This document shows positions 1-9,054 of a DNA stretch of 64,000 nt, piece after piece (the first letter of the stretch is position 1; each line of letters starts with the position of its first letter). The notes under the pieces were generated by a model. That model was not told the DNA's origin. It did not search any database and worked only from the letters and a program-made list of their open reading frames with translations. Origin of the DNA: Roseovarius sp. ZX-A-9 (GTDB lineage: Bacteria > Pseudomonadota > Alphaproteobacteria > Rhodobacterales > Rhodobacteraceae); the NCBI RefSeq assembly GCF_028369135.1, contig NZ_JAPWHW010000016.1, positions 1 through 64,000 on the forward strand, in the 5' to 3' direction. A program made the position numbers and the translations under genes.

Positions 1-59
1 TCGAATTGGCAAACGCACTCGTCCAGCAAAACCGCAAATGGACACCGAAAACAGCTTGA
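1..59 (+). CDS. 3' end of an unidentified gene (partial)
   Basis: Frame 3 is open from the window edge to a TGA at 57-59 and encodes ELANALVQQNRKWTPKTA, which has the charged, polar look of a normal protein C-terminus. It would converge on the minus-strand gene that stops 25 bases further on. The fragment is too short to assign a family, and the other two plus frames are also open over this short distance, so the call rests on plausibility only. Confidence 0.3.
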   Translation, partial: ELANALVQQNRKWTPKTA

Positions 60-83
60 TCAAGACGGATACTCTAATCGCGG

Positions 84-1577
84 TCATGGATAGAGGGCCG
101 CATCGTGGCTGGGGCGGATCTGGTTCATCGGGATCGAGCTGCCATCAGCCTGCACGATCCGCACATGCCGCCGCCGCATCAGGCGCGGCTCTGCCACGCC
201 GACCGAATGAGCGATGGTCTCGACTTCCTTGATCACTGACTTGGCGTAATTTGCGACCTTTACATACTTGTCTTCGACCACCAGCCCGCGTTGCAGACGC
301 GGGTCGTGAGTAGTGATACCGGTGGGGCAGGTGTTCTTGTTGCACTTGAGCGCCTGAATGCACCCCAGCGAGAACATGAACCCGCGTGCGGACGTCACGA
401 TATCGGCGCCTGCGCAGATCGCCCAAGCAATCTCGCTGGGGTTGACCAGCTTGCCGCTGGCGATGATGCGGATCCGGTCCTTCAGCCCGTGCCTGTCACG
501 CAGATCGACCATGCGCGGCAGGGCGTCGCGAATGGGCATGCCAACCAGGTCCATCAACGGCATCGGCGCCGCACCGGTGCCGCCTTCGCCGCCATCGACG
601 GTAATGAAATCCGGGGCGCTCACCTCACCTCGCTCTATGATCCGATCAAAGAATTCCTCCCACGCGTTCGACGCGCCCAGCACCACCTTGATACCGACGG
701 GCCGCCCGGTCACGTCGCGGACATGCCCGATCAGGTCCAGCAGAGCGTCAAGATTATCCACCTCCGGGTAACGGTTGGGCGAAATACTGTCCTTTCCTTC
801 GGGAATACCGCGGATTTGAGCGATCTCGGCGTTGACCTTCTCGCCCGGCAGGATACCGCCCTTGCCGGGTTTCGCGCCTTGCGCCAGCTTCAGCTCGATC
901 ATTTTCACATATGGGTTCTCACCCACTTCGCGCAGCTTTTCATCACTCAGGTTGCCGTCGTGATCGCGGACCCCGTATTTGGCCGTCCCGATCTGGTAGA
1001 CGATGTCGCAACCACCCTTCAGATGGTAGGGCGACAGTCCCCCTTCGCCGGTGTTCAGCCAGATGCCTGCCTTGGCCGCACCGCGGCTCAGCGCCTCGAC
1101 CGCCGGGCGCGAGATCGCACCATAGCTCATGCCAGAAATGTTGAAGATCGACTTTGCCACATAGGGAATCGCGGCATGCGGACCGATCTGCATCGGGTTG
1201 GTCGAACTGAACTGATCGTCAAGCGGTGGAAATGCGGCCGGAACGAAGATCGGCGTGCCCGGAATCGACAGGCTACGGGTCGATCCGAACGCGACGGTGT
1301 TACCAGCCCCCTTGGTGGCATTGCCCACCCAATCGCGCTGCGCCCTGTTGAACGGCATTTCCTCGCGGTCCATGGCAAAGAAATACTGGCGAAAAAATTC
1401 GCCCAGCGAGGTGAACAGATGCCGGAATCGCCCGATCACCGGATAGTTCCGCCGGATCGCGTCGCCGGTCTGCGTGCGGTCCAGAACGAACATGACGAAG
1501 ACGATCAGAACAAGAAAGGCCAGCGCCATCACAACGCCGAGGGCCAGTAACTCCAGAAGTTTGAAGACGAAGATCAT
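84..1577 (-). CDS. FMN-binding glutamate synthase family protein, membrane-anchored
   Basis: A 497-residue stand-alone homologue of the FMN/synthase domain of glutamate synthase (GltB domain 2). One hydrophobic helix at about residues 9-31 should anchor it to the inner membrane. The FMN barrel motifs are present (GGEGGTGAAP), as is the 3Fe-4S cysteine pattern C-x5-C-x4-C at Cys406, Cys412 and Cys417, followed by PTGITTHDP. No glutaminase domain is present, so it cannot draw ammonia from glutamine by itself. The start at 1577 was preferred to an in-frame start at 1655 because AAGGAAAG lies just upstream and the helix then begins at the N-terminus. The true substrate of this family is not established. 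It is separate from the complete gltBD genes at 13740-20759. Confidence 0.85.
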   Translation of the reverse strand: MIFVFKLLELLALGVVMALAFLVLIVFVMFVLDRTQTGDAIRRNYPVIGRFRHLFTSLGEFFRQYFFAMDREEMPFNRAQRDWVGNATKGAGNTVAFGSTRSLSIPGTPIFVPAAFPPLDDQFSSTNPMQIGPHAAIPYVAKSIFNISGMSYGAISRPAVEALSRGAAKAGIWLNTGEGGLSPYHLKGGCDIVYQIGTAKYGVRDHDGNLSDEKLREVGENPYVKMIELKLAQGAKPGKGGILPGEKVNAEIAQIRGIPEGKDSISPNRYPEVDNLDALLDLIGHVRDVTGRPVGIKVVLGASNAWEEFFDRIIERGEVSAPDFITVDGGEGGTGAAPMPLMDLVGMPIRDALPRMVDLRDRHGLKDRIRIIASGKLVNPSEIAWAICAGADIVTSARGFMFSLGCIQALKCNKNTCPTGITTHDPRLQRGLVVEDKYVKVANYAKSVIKEVETIAHSVGVAEPRLMRRRHVRIVQADGSSIPMNQIRPSHDAALYP

Positions 1578-1726
1578 GGTGCGCTTTCCTTGGTCATGGC
1601 AACGGCCGTTAATCTCATGCGAGCCGCTTCTATCCCATATTTCGGGGCAGTACACTGGGGATCGCGGCCCGCATCAGAATGCGTCGAGGCATCGTCAGGT
1701 TGGCGGCGCTGATTGCCGTCTGTGGA

Positions 1727-2689
1727 TCACTGCGTAGGGATGCCACCTTTGGGGACTGTGACGGGCGGCAGGATACGCTCGATCTGGTCGCGCAAATGTT
1801 CGTGCTGCGCGGGCAGCTTCAATTCCTGTCCCAGCTTCTCCATCGGCTCATCCGTGGCAAAGCCGGGCGGGTCGGTTGCAATTTCGAACAGCACGCCGCC
1901 GGGTTCGCGGAAGTAGATTGCGTTGAAATACTGCCGGTCGATCTGCGGTGTCACGTCAAAGCCCTGACTGCGCAGGGTTTCCTGCCAACCCCTTTGCACA
2001 TCGTCATTTTCGGCGCGGAACGCGACATGGTGTATCGACCCCGCGCCCTGCCTACCGCTGGAGGCCGAATTCGACGTGATCAGATCAACGACCGACCCGC
2101 GCCCCTGCCCGGCGGCCAGAAACCGATAACGTGCCTCGCCGCCCTGCGATGCCTCGCCCGCGCTAGCGTAGCCGAACACATCCGTCAGAAGCCGCGCGGT
2201 GCGATCAGGAGTGTCGAGCCAAAGAGTGACGGAGTGGAAACCGTCATCGATGGGCGCGCCGTTCGTGCTCGTGCCCTGCGTCACCGCGCGGGCCGTCTCG
2301 GTCAATTCGATCCGCAGACCGTCGGGGTCAGTCACAGCGATCAACTGCTCGTCAAACCGCTCGAACGGGCCGTCGAAATCAACCGCAGCCTCGGTCAGCG
2401 CCGTCACCCATGCCTTCAGCCCGCCCTTTGGCACCGCATAGGCCACCGCGCTGGCCATGCCCGGCCCAGCGCGCCCCGGCCCGGCATCGACGAAGGGAAA
2501 GAACGTCAGGATACTGCCGGGTTCGGCCTTCTGGTTGCCATAATAGAGGTGATAGGTGCCTGGATCGTCAAAATTGACCGTCTTCTTCACCAACCGCTGC
2601 AGCAGCGTGCCGACGTAGAAATCGACATTTTTCTGCGGCGGGCCAGAGATGGCGGTGACGTGGTGCAGTCCGGGGATCGCATGTGTCAT
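1727..2689 (-). CDS. Ring-cleaving dioxygenase, VOC superfamily (MhqO-like)
   Basis: A 320-residue protein with two tandem vicinal-oxygen-chelate (glyoxalase-fold) modules, the length and layout of the MhqO/LinE group of hydroquinone or catechol ring-cleaving dioxygenases. Candidate metal ligands are His9/His10 in GLHHVTAIS, His220/His221 in GSIHHVAFR and Glu269 in LFEIATD. The start at 2689 has AAAGGG upstream; a longer in-frame extension to 2938 lies inside the pirin gene and lacks family similarity. It is the last gene of a four-gene minus-strand set with pirin, glutathionyl-hydroquinone reductase and a WrbA-like flavoprotein. That context supports breakdown of quinones or hydroquinones; the exact substrate is inferred. 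Confidence 0.85.
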   Translation of the reverse strand: MTHAIPGLHHVTAISGPPQKNVDFYVGTLLQRLVKKTVNFDDPGTYHLYYGNQKAEPGSILTFFPFVDAGPGRAGPGMASAVAYAVPKGGLKAWVTALTEAAVDFDGPFERFDEQLIAVTDPDGLRIELTETARAVTQGTSTNGAPIDDGFHSVTLWLDTPDRTARLLTDVFGYASAGEASQGGEARYRFLAAGQGRGSVVDLITSNSASSGRQGAGSIHHVAFRAENDDVQRGWQETLRSQGFDVTPQIDRQYFNAIYFREPGGVLFEIATDPPGFATDEPMEKLGQELKLPAQHEHLRDQIERILPPVTVPKGGIPTQ

Positions 2690-2714
2690 AACAGCGCCCT
2701 TTCTTGGATGAGGT

Positions 2715-3677
2715 TCAGGGATAGCGAACGCCGCCTTGCGCACGGCGCGGTTTGCCGATGTCTGCGGGCAGCGGGATAAAATCCGCCTCATCCCCCGGCA
2801 CGGTGTCGAACCGGCCCTTGGCCCATTCTTCCTTTGCGGCCTCGATCCGCTCGGGGCGGGACGAGACGAAATTCCACCAGATATACCGCGGCGCACCCAT
2901 CGGTGCGCCACCGAACAGCATGAAACGCGCCGTGGCATTGGCCTTGACCGTTATTGCATCACCCGGGCGCAGAATCAGAAGCTGACCCTTCTCGAAACGG
3001 TCGCCCGCGATCTCTATCTCGCCAGAGATGGTATATAGCGCACGTTCTTCGTAAGTGGCATCAATTGGCATGCTTCTGCCCGCCTGCAATTCGACATCTC
3101 CATAGAGGGCTTCTGACGCCGTCCTCAGGCCACTCTTCATGCCGAATGCCTCACCGGCGATGATGCGCGCCTTGATGCCGTCGCTGTCGACCAACGGCAA
3201 CTCGTCTGACCCGTAGTGCAAGAAATCGGGTGCGGTTTCCTCCTCGGCCTCTGGCAGGGCCATCCATGTCTGCAGGCCGAACAGCCGCTGGCCGTTTTTC
3301 CATCTCTCCGCCGAGGTACGTTCGGAATGGACGATGCCCTGCCCCGCCTTCATCCAGTTCACTGCGCCGGGGCGGATGGTCTGCTCGGTGCCCAGCGAAT
3401 CGCGGTGCAAGATCTCGCCCTCAAAAAGATAGGTCAGCGTGGCGAGGTTGATATGCGGATGCGGGCGCACGTCGATGCCTTGGTCCGTCAGAAATTCCGC
3501 CGGTCCCATCTGGTCGAAGAAGATGAAAGGCCCGACCATCTGACGTTTGACCGACGGCAATGCGCGCCGCACCTCCATCTCGCCCAGATCCACGGCGCGC
3601 GGCACGATCAGGGTTTCGATGGCGTTGACGGTGTCGCGGTCCCCCAGAACGGGATCGGGGCAGGGAGAATAACTCAT
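2715..3677 (-). CDS. Pirin family protein (bicupin)
   Basis: A 320-residue pirin. The N-terminal cupin carries the expected metal ligands: His-x-His in HPHINLAT, then His and Glu in GIVHSERTS. The C-terminal cupin ends with LILRPGDAITVKA. Bacterial pirins are non-haem iron proteins, some with quercetin 2,3-dioxygenase activity, and others act as redox-sensitive partners. The start at 3677 has AAAGGA eight bases upstream; the in-frame extension to 3752 overlaps the neighbouring gene. It sits 25 bases before the ring-cleaving dioxygenase gene in one transcription unit of quinone-handling enzymes, which fits action on an aromatic or flavonoid-like compound. Confidence 0.9.
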   Translation of the reverse strand: MSYSPCPDPVLGDRDTVNAIETLIVPRAVDLGEMEVRRALPSVKRQMVGPFIFFDQMGPAEFLTDQGIDVRPHPHINLATLTYLFEGEILHRDSLGTEQTIRPGAVNWMKAGQGIVHSERTSAERWKNGQRLFGLQTWMALPEAEEETAPDFLHYGSDELPLVDSDGIKARIIAGEAFGMKSGLRTASEALYGDVELQAGRSMPIDATYEERALYTISGEIEIAGDRFEKGQLLILRPGDAITVKANATARFMLFGGAPMGAPRYIWWNFVSSRPERIEAAKEEWAKGRFDTVPGDEADFIPLPADIGKPRRAQGGVRYP

Positions 3678-3748
3678 TTCGATGTTCCTTTCGGGTCCGT
3701 CGGTTGAAGTCGCTTCATTATATGCGGTTTCGGGCACAAAGCCCCGCG

Positions 3749-4720
3749 TCATGACCGGTTTGGCGGGCGATCCAGATCCAAAACGGGTCCGTCGGGCACG
3801 ATGCCATTGGGATTGATGGTGCCGTGGCTACGATAGTAGTGCTGCTTGATGTGGTCGAAATTCACCGTGTCGGCGACGCCCGGCCATTGATACAGCTCAC
3901 GCGTATAGCCCCACAGGTTTTCGTAGTCTTTCAGCATTCTCAGATTGCATTTGAAATGCCCGTGATAGACGGAATCAAAGCGGATAAGCGTCGTGAACAG
4001 ACGCCAGTCTGCTTCGGTGATCTGATCGCCCACCAGATAGCGTTGACGACCGAGCCTTTCCTCAAGCTCGTCCAGCGCGGCAAAGAGCTTGCGCACCTCT
4101 GCCTCGTAGACGGCCTGCTCGGTGGCAAAGCCCGCCTTGTAGACACCGTTATTAATCGCATCATAAGTAAAGGCGTTGATCTCGTCGATTTCCTCCAGCA
4201 GATCCGAGGGGGCGTAGTCGTCTTGCTTGGTAGCGATGCCGTCGAAGGCAGAATTCAGCATTCGGATGATCTCGGCGGATTCGTTGCTGACGATGGTTTC
4301 GCGCTTCAGATCCCACAGCACGGGCACGGTGACGCGGCCGCTATAGGCCGGATCGGCGCGCAGATAGACCTCGTACATGTATTTCGCATCACTTACGGGG
4401 TCGGGAATCACGCCGGGCCCCCGCTCAAAGGTCCAACCGTTTTCCCCCATAAAAGGATTGACGACCGAAACGCTGATCGCGTCCTCCAGCCCCTTTAGGG
4501 CACGCATGATCAGGGTGCGGTTGGCCCAGGGACACGCGAGCGAGACATAGAGATGATATCGCCCGGCCTCGGCCTTGAAGCCGTCACCGCCGGTCGGGCC
4601 GGCACTGCCGTCAGGTGTGATCCAGTTGCGAAACTGTGCATCTCTGCGCACGAACCGGCCCCCGGTGCTGGAGGTGTCGTACCACTGGTCATGCCAGGTT
4701 CCATCGACGAGAAGTCCCAT
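3749..4720 (-). CDS. yqjG: Glutathionyl-hydroquinone reductase (Xi-class glutathione transferase)
   Basis: A 323-residue protein that matches the YqjG/PcpF/ECM4 family along its full length. These enzymes use glutathione to reduce glutathionyl-hydroquinones back to free hydroquinones. The catalytic cysteine is Cys63 in the family motif SLACPWANR; further hallmarks are VNPFMGENGWTF and the C-terminal helical domain with DWRLFTTLIRFD. The start at 4720 has AAAGGAT upstream. A 112-base gap separates it from the WrbA-like gene upstream, so it may have its own promoter. Its job fits the operon: rescue of quinone-glutathione conjugates next to quinone reduction and ring cleavage. Confidence 0.92.
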   Translation of the reverse strand: MGLLVDGTWHDQWYDTSSTGGRFVRRDAQFRNWITPDGSAGPTGGDGFKAEAGRYHLYVSLACPWANRTLIMRALKGLEDAISVSVVNPFMGENGWTFERGPGVIPDPVSDAKYMYEVYLRADPAYSGRVTVPVLWDLKRETIVSNESAEIIRMLNSAFDGIATKQDDYAPSDLLEEIDEINAFTYDAINNGVYKAGFATEQAVYEAEVRKLFAALDELEERLGRQRYLVGDQITEADWRLFTTLIRFDSVYHGHFKCNLRMLKDYENLWGYTRELYQWPGVADTVNFDHIKQHYYRSHGTINPNGIVPDGPVLDLDRPPNRS

Positions 4721-4832
4721 TTTGAATTCATCCTTTCGGTAAAGAGCGGTTTGACAGAGTTGGCCGGGACCCGGTCAGGCATCGCCCGACAGCCCCGACC
4801 AGCTGTTCAGCTGGGGCCGGCTGCCCGAGCCA

Positions 4833-5423
<591 letters not shown>

Positions 5424-5640
5424 TATCGTGATTCTCCATTCGGTTAGATTGAGTTTGGGGGTCAAACGTTGCCATTCGCCCGAGTGTTCCGCTGTGCATC
5501 AACGCAGCACGCCATCAGGACAAAGTGAAACAGTCCGTCGTTCTGGATAAGCATCCCGCGCCTCTTGGCTGATTGTTGTTGCTTGAGCCCGATATGGGCT
5601 ACCAGACCATTGCCGTGAAGACGGATAATGTTGCATTCAC

Positions 5641-5659
5641 TATTGCGATAAATGTAATA
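5641..5659 (+). promoter_or_regulatory. Candidate LysR-type binding site (TATT-N11-AATA)
   Basis: An interrupted dyad with four-base arms and the T-N11-A core typical of LysR-regulator boxes. It sits directly before the LysR start codon at 5666, inside the 242-base divergent region shared with the WrbA-like gene. Arms this short occur by chance in A+T-rich intergenic DNA, so support is weak. Confidence 0.3.
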
Positions 5660-5665
5660 AACCTC

Positions 5666-6574
5666 ATGGGCGAACTTGAATGCATTCGCGTCTTCCTGAC
5701 CGTGGCCGAACAGCAGAGCTTTGCTGGCGCGGCGCGGCAGTTGGGAATGACCCCGGCATCGGTCACGCGCACCATCGCGGCGCTCGAGTCGCGCCTTGGC
5801 GTGCAATTGCTGGTGCGCACGACGCGGCAGGTCTCGCTTACGTCAGCGGGGGCGATTTATGCCGCGCGCGCGGCGCCGCTCGCCGATGGGTTGACCGAAG
5901 CGGCCAATGAAACCCGAGAGGCGCAGGGTATCATCTCGGGCCGCCTGCGGATCAGCGCGCCGCTGTCGTTGGGCGTCAAGGTTCTGCCAGCAGTTCTGTC
6001 GGAATTCGGTGCGCTGCACCCGCAGATGAATCTGGACGTCAGCCTGTCTGACGGCTTCGTTGACATCGTCGCGGAAGGTTTCGATCTGGCCATCCGTGTT
6101 TCTGGACCGCCGAATGAAAAATCCACGATCTGGCGCAAGATCTGCAAGGTTCCGCGCCTGTTGGTCGCCACACCTCAGTATCTGCGCGCGCATGGCACTC
6201 CGGAGCGCCCCGAAGACCTGGCCGACCACAGCTGTCTTGGCTATCATGACGATCTGCTTGACGAGGTCTGGCAACTTTCAAACGGCAAGTGTCGGCGCAG
6301 CCACAAGGCGCAAGGCCGACTTAGCACCAACAACGGTGATCTTCTGACGGGCCTGGTCCTGAACGGAGAGGGCATCGCCCTGCTTCCGCGCTTCATCATC
6401 GATGATGCCCTTGCCGCCGGGCGCATGACCGAGGTGCTGCCCGATTGGAAGTCGGCAGATATCTGGCTGACCCTGTATTACCCGCCCTACGATCAATTGC
6501 CGCTGCGCGTCGCAGCATTCTCGGATTTCTTCGAGGCGCATGTGAAAAAGATCGGTCTGCCGGGCGGAGAGTGA
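5666..6574 (+). CDS. LysR family transcriptional regulator
   Basis: A 302-residue LysR-type regulator. The winged helix-turn-helix occupies residues 1-60 (SFAGAARQLGMTPASVTRTI, then LESRLGVQLLVRTTRQVSLT), followed by the two-lobed effector-binding domain with GRLRISAPLS and GIALLPRFI. The subgroup is the one often seen next to quinone or nitro-aromatic reductase genes. The start at 5666 begins the conserved fold; the upstream in-frame extension to 5573 is not family-like. It is transcribed away from the WrbA-like gene, the normal arrangement for a LysR regulator and its target, so it most likely controls the quinone-defence genes at 1727-5423. The effector is unknown. Confidence 0.9.
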   Translation: MGELECIRVFLTVAEQQSFAGAARQLGMTPASVTRTIAALESRLGVQLLVRTTRQVSLTSAGAIYAARAAPLADGLTEAANETREAQGIISGRLRISAPLSLGVKVLPAVLSEFGALHPQMNLDVSLSDGFVDIVAEGFDLAIRVSGPPNEKSTIWRKICKVPRLLVATPQYLRAHGTPERPEDLADHSCLGYHDDLLDEVWQLSNGKCRRSHKAQGRLSTNNGDLLTGLVLNGEGIALLPRFIIDDALAAGRMTEVLPDWKSADIWLTLYYPPYDQLPLRVAAFSDFFEAHVKKIGLPGGE

Positions 6575-6786
6575 ACCCCTTATGCAACGTCCGGTCTTCT
6601 TCCCCCGAAGCGTTTAGTGCGTTGCTTCTAACCAAGACCGTCTCCATCGCCTCGACGGGCCACGGCAGGATTCAGAGGAGCGGAAGCAGCAAGGCCGTTG
6701 TTGATTCTTGATGCGGGCATTAGTTTTTCAATGCGTACCCCACTGAAGCTCATACTGTTGCACCGCAAAATCAGGAGATACGGCCA

Positions 6787-7674
6787 ATGGACAAGCTCTC
6801 CGTCATGCATGCCTTCCGCCGCATCGTCGAGCGCGGCAGCTTCGCGCGGGCAGCGGAAGATCTCGGGGTTTCGCCGGCGCTCCTCAGTCGTGAGGTCAAG
6901 CTGCTCGAAGAGAGTCTCGGCTGCACCTTGCTCACCCGCACCACGCGATCGATGTCGCTCACTGATGCCGGGCGCCTCTACTACGACGAGGCCACCGGCA
7001 TTCTAGACGCGGTGAAGCAGATCGAAACCCGCATCCGCGACGGTGCGGGCGCGGTGCGTGGCCATCTCAATGTGAATGCCCCCAGTTCCTTCGGCCAGGC
7101 GGTCATCGCGCCGATCCTTCCGGATTTCCTCGATACCTATCCAGATCTCAGGTTCACACTGTCGCTCGACGACCGGGTGGTCGATATGGTCGAGGGCGGG
7201 TTCGACCTCTCGATCCGCATCCGCCCCACGATGCCGGACTCGGCGCTTGTCGCGCGCAAGATCGGCAAGATACAGCAACGCATTTTCGCGTCACCGGCTT
7301 ATCTGGACCGGGCCGGCGTGCCAGAAACGCCCGACGACATCCCATCCCACAGGGTTATCGGCTTCCTGCTGGCTGATCACCTCAGCGCATGGAACCTTCA
7401 GGGCCCCTCTGGCACCAAAACCATCGCCCTCGATCCCCCCGTCAGGGTCGGAAACAGCCTCGTCCTGCGCGACCTTCTGATCGCGGGCCACGGCATCGGC
7501 ACCTTGCCAGATTTCATTTCCAAACCGGCGGAAATGCGCGGTGAATTGGTGCGTGTCCTGCCAGAATGGGAATTGACGGCGCCGGAGGTCTTTGCAGTGA
7601 CCGCCTCGCGCTTCGGCATGGACGCCAAGGTGACGGCATTTCTCGACCATCTTCGCAAGGCGCTCGGGCGCTGA
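6787..7674 (+). CDS. LysR family transcriptional regulator
   Basis: A 295-residue LysR-type regulator with the same build as its upstream neighbour: helix-turn-helix in SFARAAEDLGVSPALLSREV and LLTRTTRSMSLTDAG, then a periplasmic-binding-protein-like effector domain with GHLNVNAPSSFG. AGGAGA lies nine bases before the ATG. It is followed after 107 bases by wrbA and co-directional genes, so it may regulate them from within or beside the unit; an interrupted dyad suited to a LysR regulator begins right after its stop codon. Leucine is often encoded by CTC here, unlike the CTG-rich genes around the island, which may mean a different origin. A GCATT-N8-AATGC dyad at 6717-6734 lies upstream and could serve autoregulation. 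Confidence 0.9.
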   Translation: MDKLSVMHAFRRIVERGSFARAAEDLGVSPALLSREVKLLEESLGCTLLTRTTRSMSLTDAGRLYYDEATGILDAVKQIETRIRDGAGAVRGHLNVNAPSSFGQAVIAPILPDFLDTYPDLRFTLSLDDRVVDMVEGGFDLSIRIRPTMPDSALVARKIGKIQQRIFASPAYLDRAGVPETPDDIPSHRVIGFLLADHLSAWNLQGPSGTKTIALDPPVRVGNSLVLRDLLIAGHGIGTLPDFISKPAEMRGELVRVLPEWELTAPEVFAVTASRFGMDAKVTAFLDHLRKALGR

Positions 7675-7699
7675 CATTCTTCAACAGGCGTAAAGAATG
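7675..7699 (+). promoter_or_regulatory. Candidate LysR operator (CATTCTT-N11-AAGAATG)
   Basis: A perfect inverted repeat with seven-base arms and an 11-base spacer, giving an exact T-N11-A LysR box. It starts one base after the stop codon of the LysR gene and lies about 80 to 105 bases upstream of wrbA, where a LysR activator would sit. The alternative reading is a weak hairpin at the end of the LysR transcript, but there is no U-run and the loop is long. Confidence 0.5.
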
Positions 7700-7781
7700 A
7701 AGTGACAGCGGGGCGGTTAATCCCCCGCGCCCGATCGGCGATCTTCTCAGGCATCGAAACCCCAATGCCCGAGAGGAAATC

Positions 7782-8405
7782 ATGACCCGCGTTCTTGTTC
7801 TCTACTATTCCAGCTATGGCCATGTCCGCGACTTGGCACAGGCCGAAGCCGAAGGTGCCAGATCCGTGCCCGGCAGCCATGCCGATCTGCGCCGCGTTCC
7901 CGAAACCGTGCCCGACGACATCCGCGCCAAAGCCGGGTTCGCAACGGATGACACGCCACTGGCGGCGCCTGCCGACCTCGAGCATTATGACGCCATCATC
8001 CTCGGCACGCCGACGCGCTTCGGCATGATGGCCGGTCAGATGAAAACCTTTCTCGATCAGGCCGGCGGCCTCTGGGCACGCAACGCGCTGGTTGGCAAGG
8101 TCGGAGCGGTCTTTGCTTCGACCGGCTCGCAGCATGGCGGGCACGAGGCGACGCTGCTCTCGACCCAGATACCGCTTCAGCATTTCGGCATGCTGATTGC
8201 GGGCATGCCCTACACCTTCGCGGGCCAGACGACAGCCGAGGCCATCATCGGCGGTGCGCCCTATGGTGCCGGCACGATCGCGGGCACGGACGGTTCGCGC
8301 ACGCCGACCGAGACCGACCTGGCAGGCGCACGTTTTCAAGGGGCGCGTGTCGCCCGGATCGCTGCGCGGCTGGCTGGTGCCGACCTGCAAGCGGAGGCGG
8401 CCTGA
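7782..8405 (+). CDS. wrbA: NAD(P)H:quinone oxidoreductase WrbA
   Basis: A 207-residue protein with clear full-length likeness to WrbA: YYSSYGH phosphate loop, VPETVPDD, the signature GTPTRFGMMAGQMKTFLDQAGGLW (given here as its key parts GTPTRFG and FLDQAGGLW), FASTGSQHGG, and the C-terminal FMN motif GAPYGAGTIAG followed by DGSRTPTE. WrbA is a tetrameric FMN enzyme that reduces quinones by two electrons and so avoids semiquinones. The ATG at 7782 follows GAGAGGAAATC. The stop overlaps the start of the next gene by four bases, so the two are translationally coupled. It is the second WrbA-type gene in 4 kb; the other (4833-5423) is more divergent. Confidence 0.93.
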   Translation: MTRVLVLYYSSYGHVRDLAQAEAEGARSVPGSHADLRRVPETVPDDIRAKAGFATDDTPLAAPADLEHYDAIILGTPTRFGMMAGQMKTFLDQAGGLWARNALVGKVGAVFASTGSQHGGHEATLLSTQIPLQHFGMLIAGMPYTFAGQTTAEAIIGGAPYGAGTIAGTDGSRTPTETDLAGARFQGARVARIAARLAGADLQAEAA

Positions 8406-9043
8406 TGCCAGCCCTCACAATCGACTTCTTCCACGACGTTGTCTGCTGCTGGTGCTTCAACATCTCCTCGCGGCTGCGGTCCCTCGCCGAGGAATTCGAC
8501 CTCGACATCCGGCATCGGACCTTCGTACTGCAAGCCAGCCCTGCGGAAATGGCGGAGCGCTGGGGCACACCAGAAGCCGCCCGCGCGACGATCCTCGACC
8601 ATTGGGCCGCCTGCAAACAGGTGAGCGACCGGCCCGCCCTCGTCAATATCGACGCCATGCGGTCCGCGCCGTTCGATTACCCGCACGGGATGATCGCGGC
8701 GCGAGGCTGCAAGGCGGCGGAACGGCTGGGCGGTCAGGCCGCCCACTGGGACATGTTCGACCGGCTTCAGCAGGCGCACCTATCTGAGGCGCGGAACGTC
8801 GCCGATACTGCCACGGTGCTGGACATCGCTCACGACCTTGGCCTCGACGCTGCAGCCTTCGCGGAGGTTTTCGACGATCCGGCAACCGCACGCGCGGTCA
8901 AGGCTGACCGTCAGCACGCAAGCGCGCTCCAGGTGCGCGCCGTCCCCACCCTGATCGTCCGCGAGACCGGCACCCGCCTTGTCAACGGACCACGCGAGGA
9001 TCTCGCGGCGCAATTGCGCGCCGCGCGGCGCCTCGCAGCATGA
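8405..9043 (+). CDS. DsbA family oxidoreductase (FrnE / 2-hydroxychromene-2-carboxylate isomerase type)
   Basis: A 212-residue cytoplasmic thioredoxin-fold protein with a helical insertion, of the FrnE/HCCA-isomerase group. The redox centre is Cys14-x-x-Cys17 in VVCCWCFN, where the usual CPWC reads CCWC, giving an extra cysteine at the active site. The cis-proline loop is visible near the end (RAVPTLIVRETG). No signal peptide is present. The ATG overlaps the wrbA stop codon (ATGA). A role in protein or small-molecule thiol chemistry linked to quinone or electrophile stress is inferred from the neighbours. Confidence 0.85.
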   Translation: MPALTIDFFHDVVCCWCFNISSRLRSLAEEFDLDIRHRTFVLQASPAEMAERWGTPEAARATILDHWAACKQVSDRPALVNIDAMRSAPFDYPHGMIAARGCKAAERLGGQAAHWDMFDRLQQAHLSEARNVADTATVLDIAHDLGLDAAAFAEVFDDPATARAVKADRQHASALQVRAVPTLIVRETGTRLVNGPREDLAAQLRAARRLAA

Positions 9044-9054
9044 AAGGATTTGCC

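Noticed and set aside
54..63. FNR-like TTGATCAA near the window start
   Set aside because: The four-base spacer of an FNR box is missing and the site lies between two convergent gene ends.
291..1550. Long plus-strand frame of 419 codons opposite the FMN glutamate-synthase-like gene
   Set aside because: Rich in Arg, His and Gln with no domain; it is the reverse-strand shadow of a clear gene with motifs and a ribosome site.
4799..4814. CCAGCTG/CAGCTGG hairpin after the WrbA-like gene as a full terminator
   Set aside because: No T-run on the minus strand and the loop is only two bases; at most it reduces read-through to yqjG.
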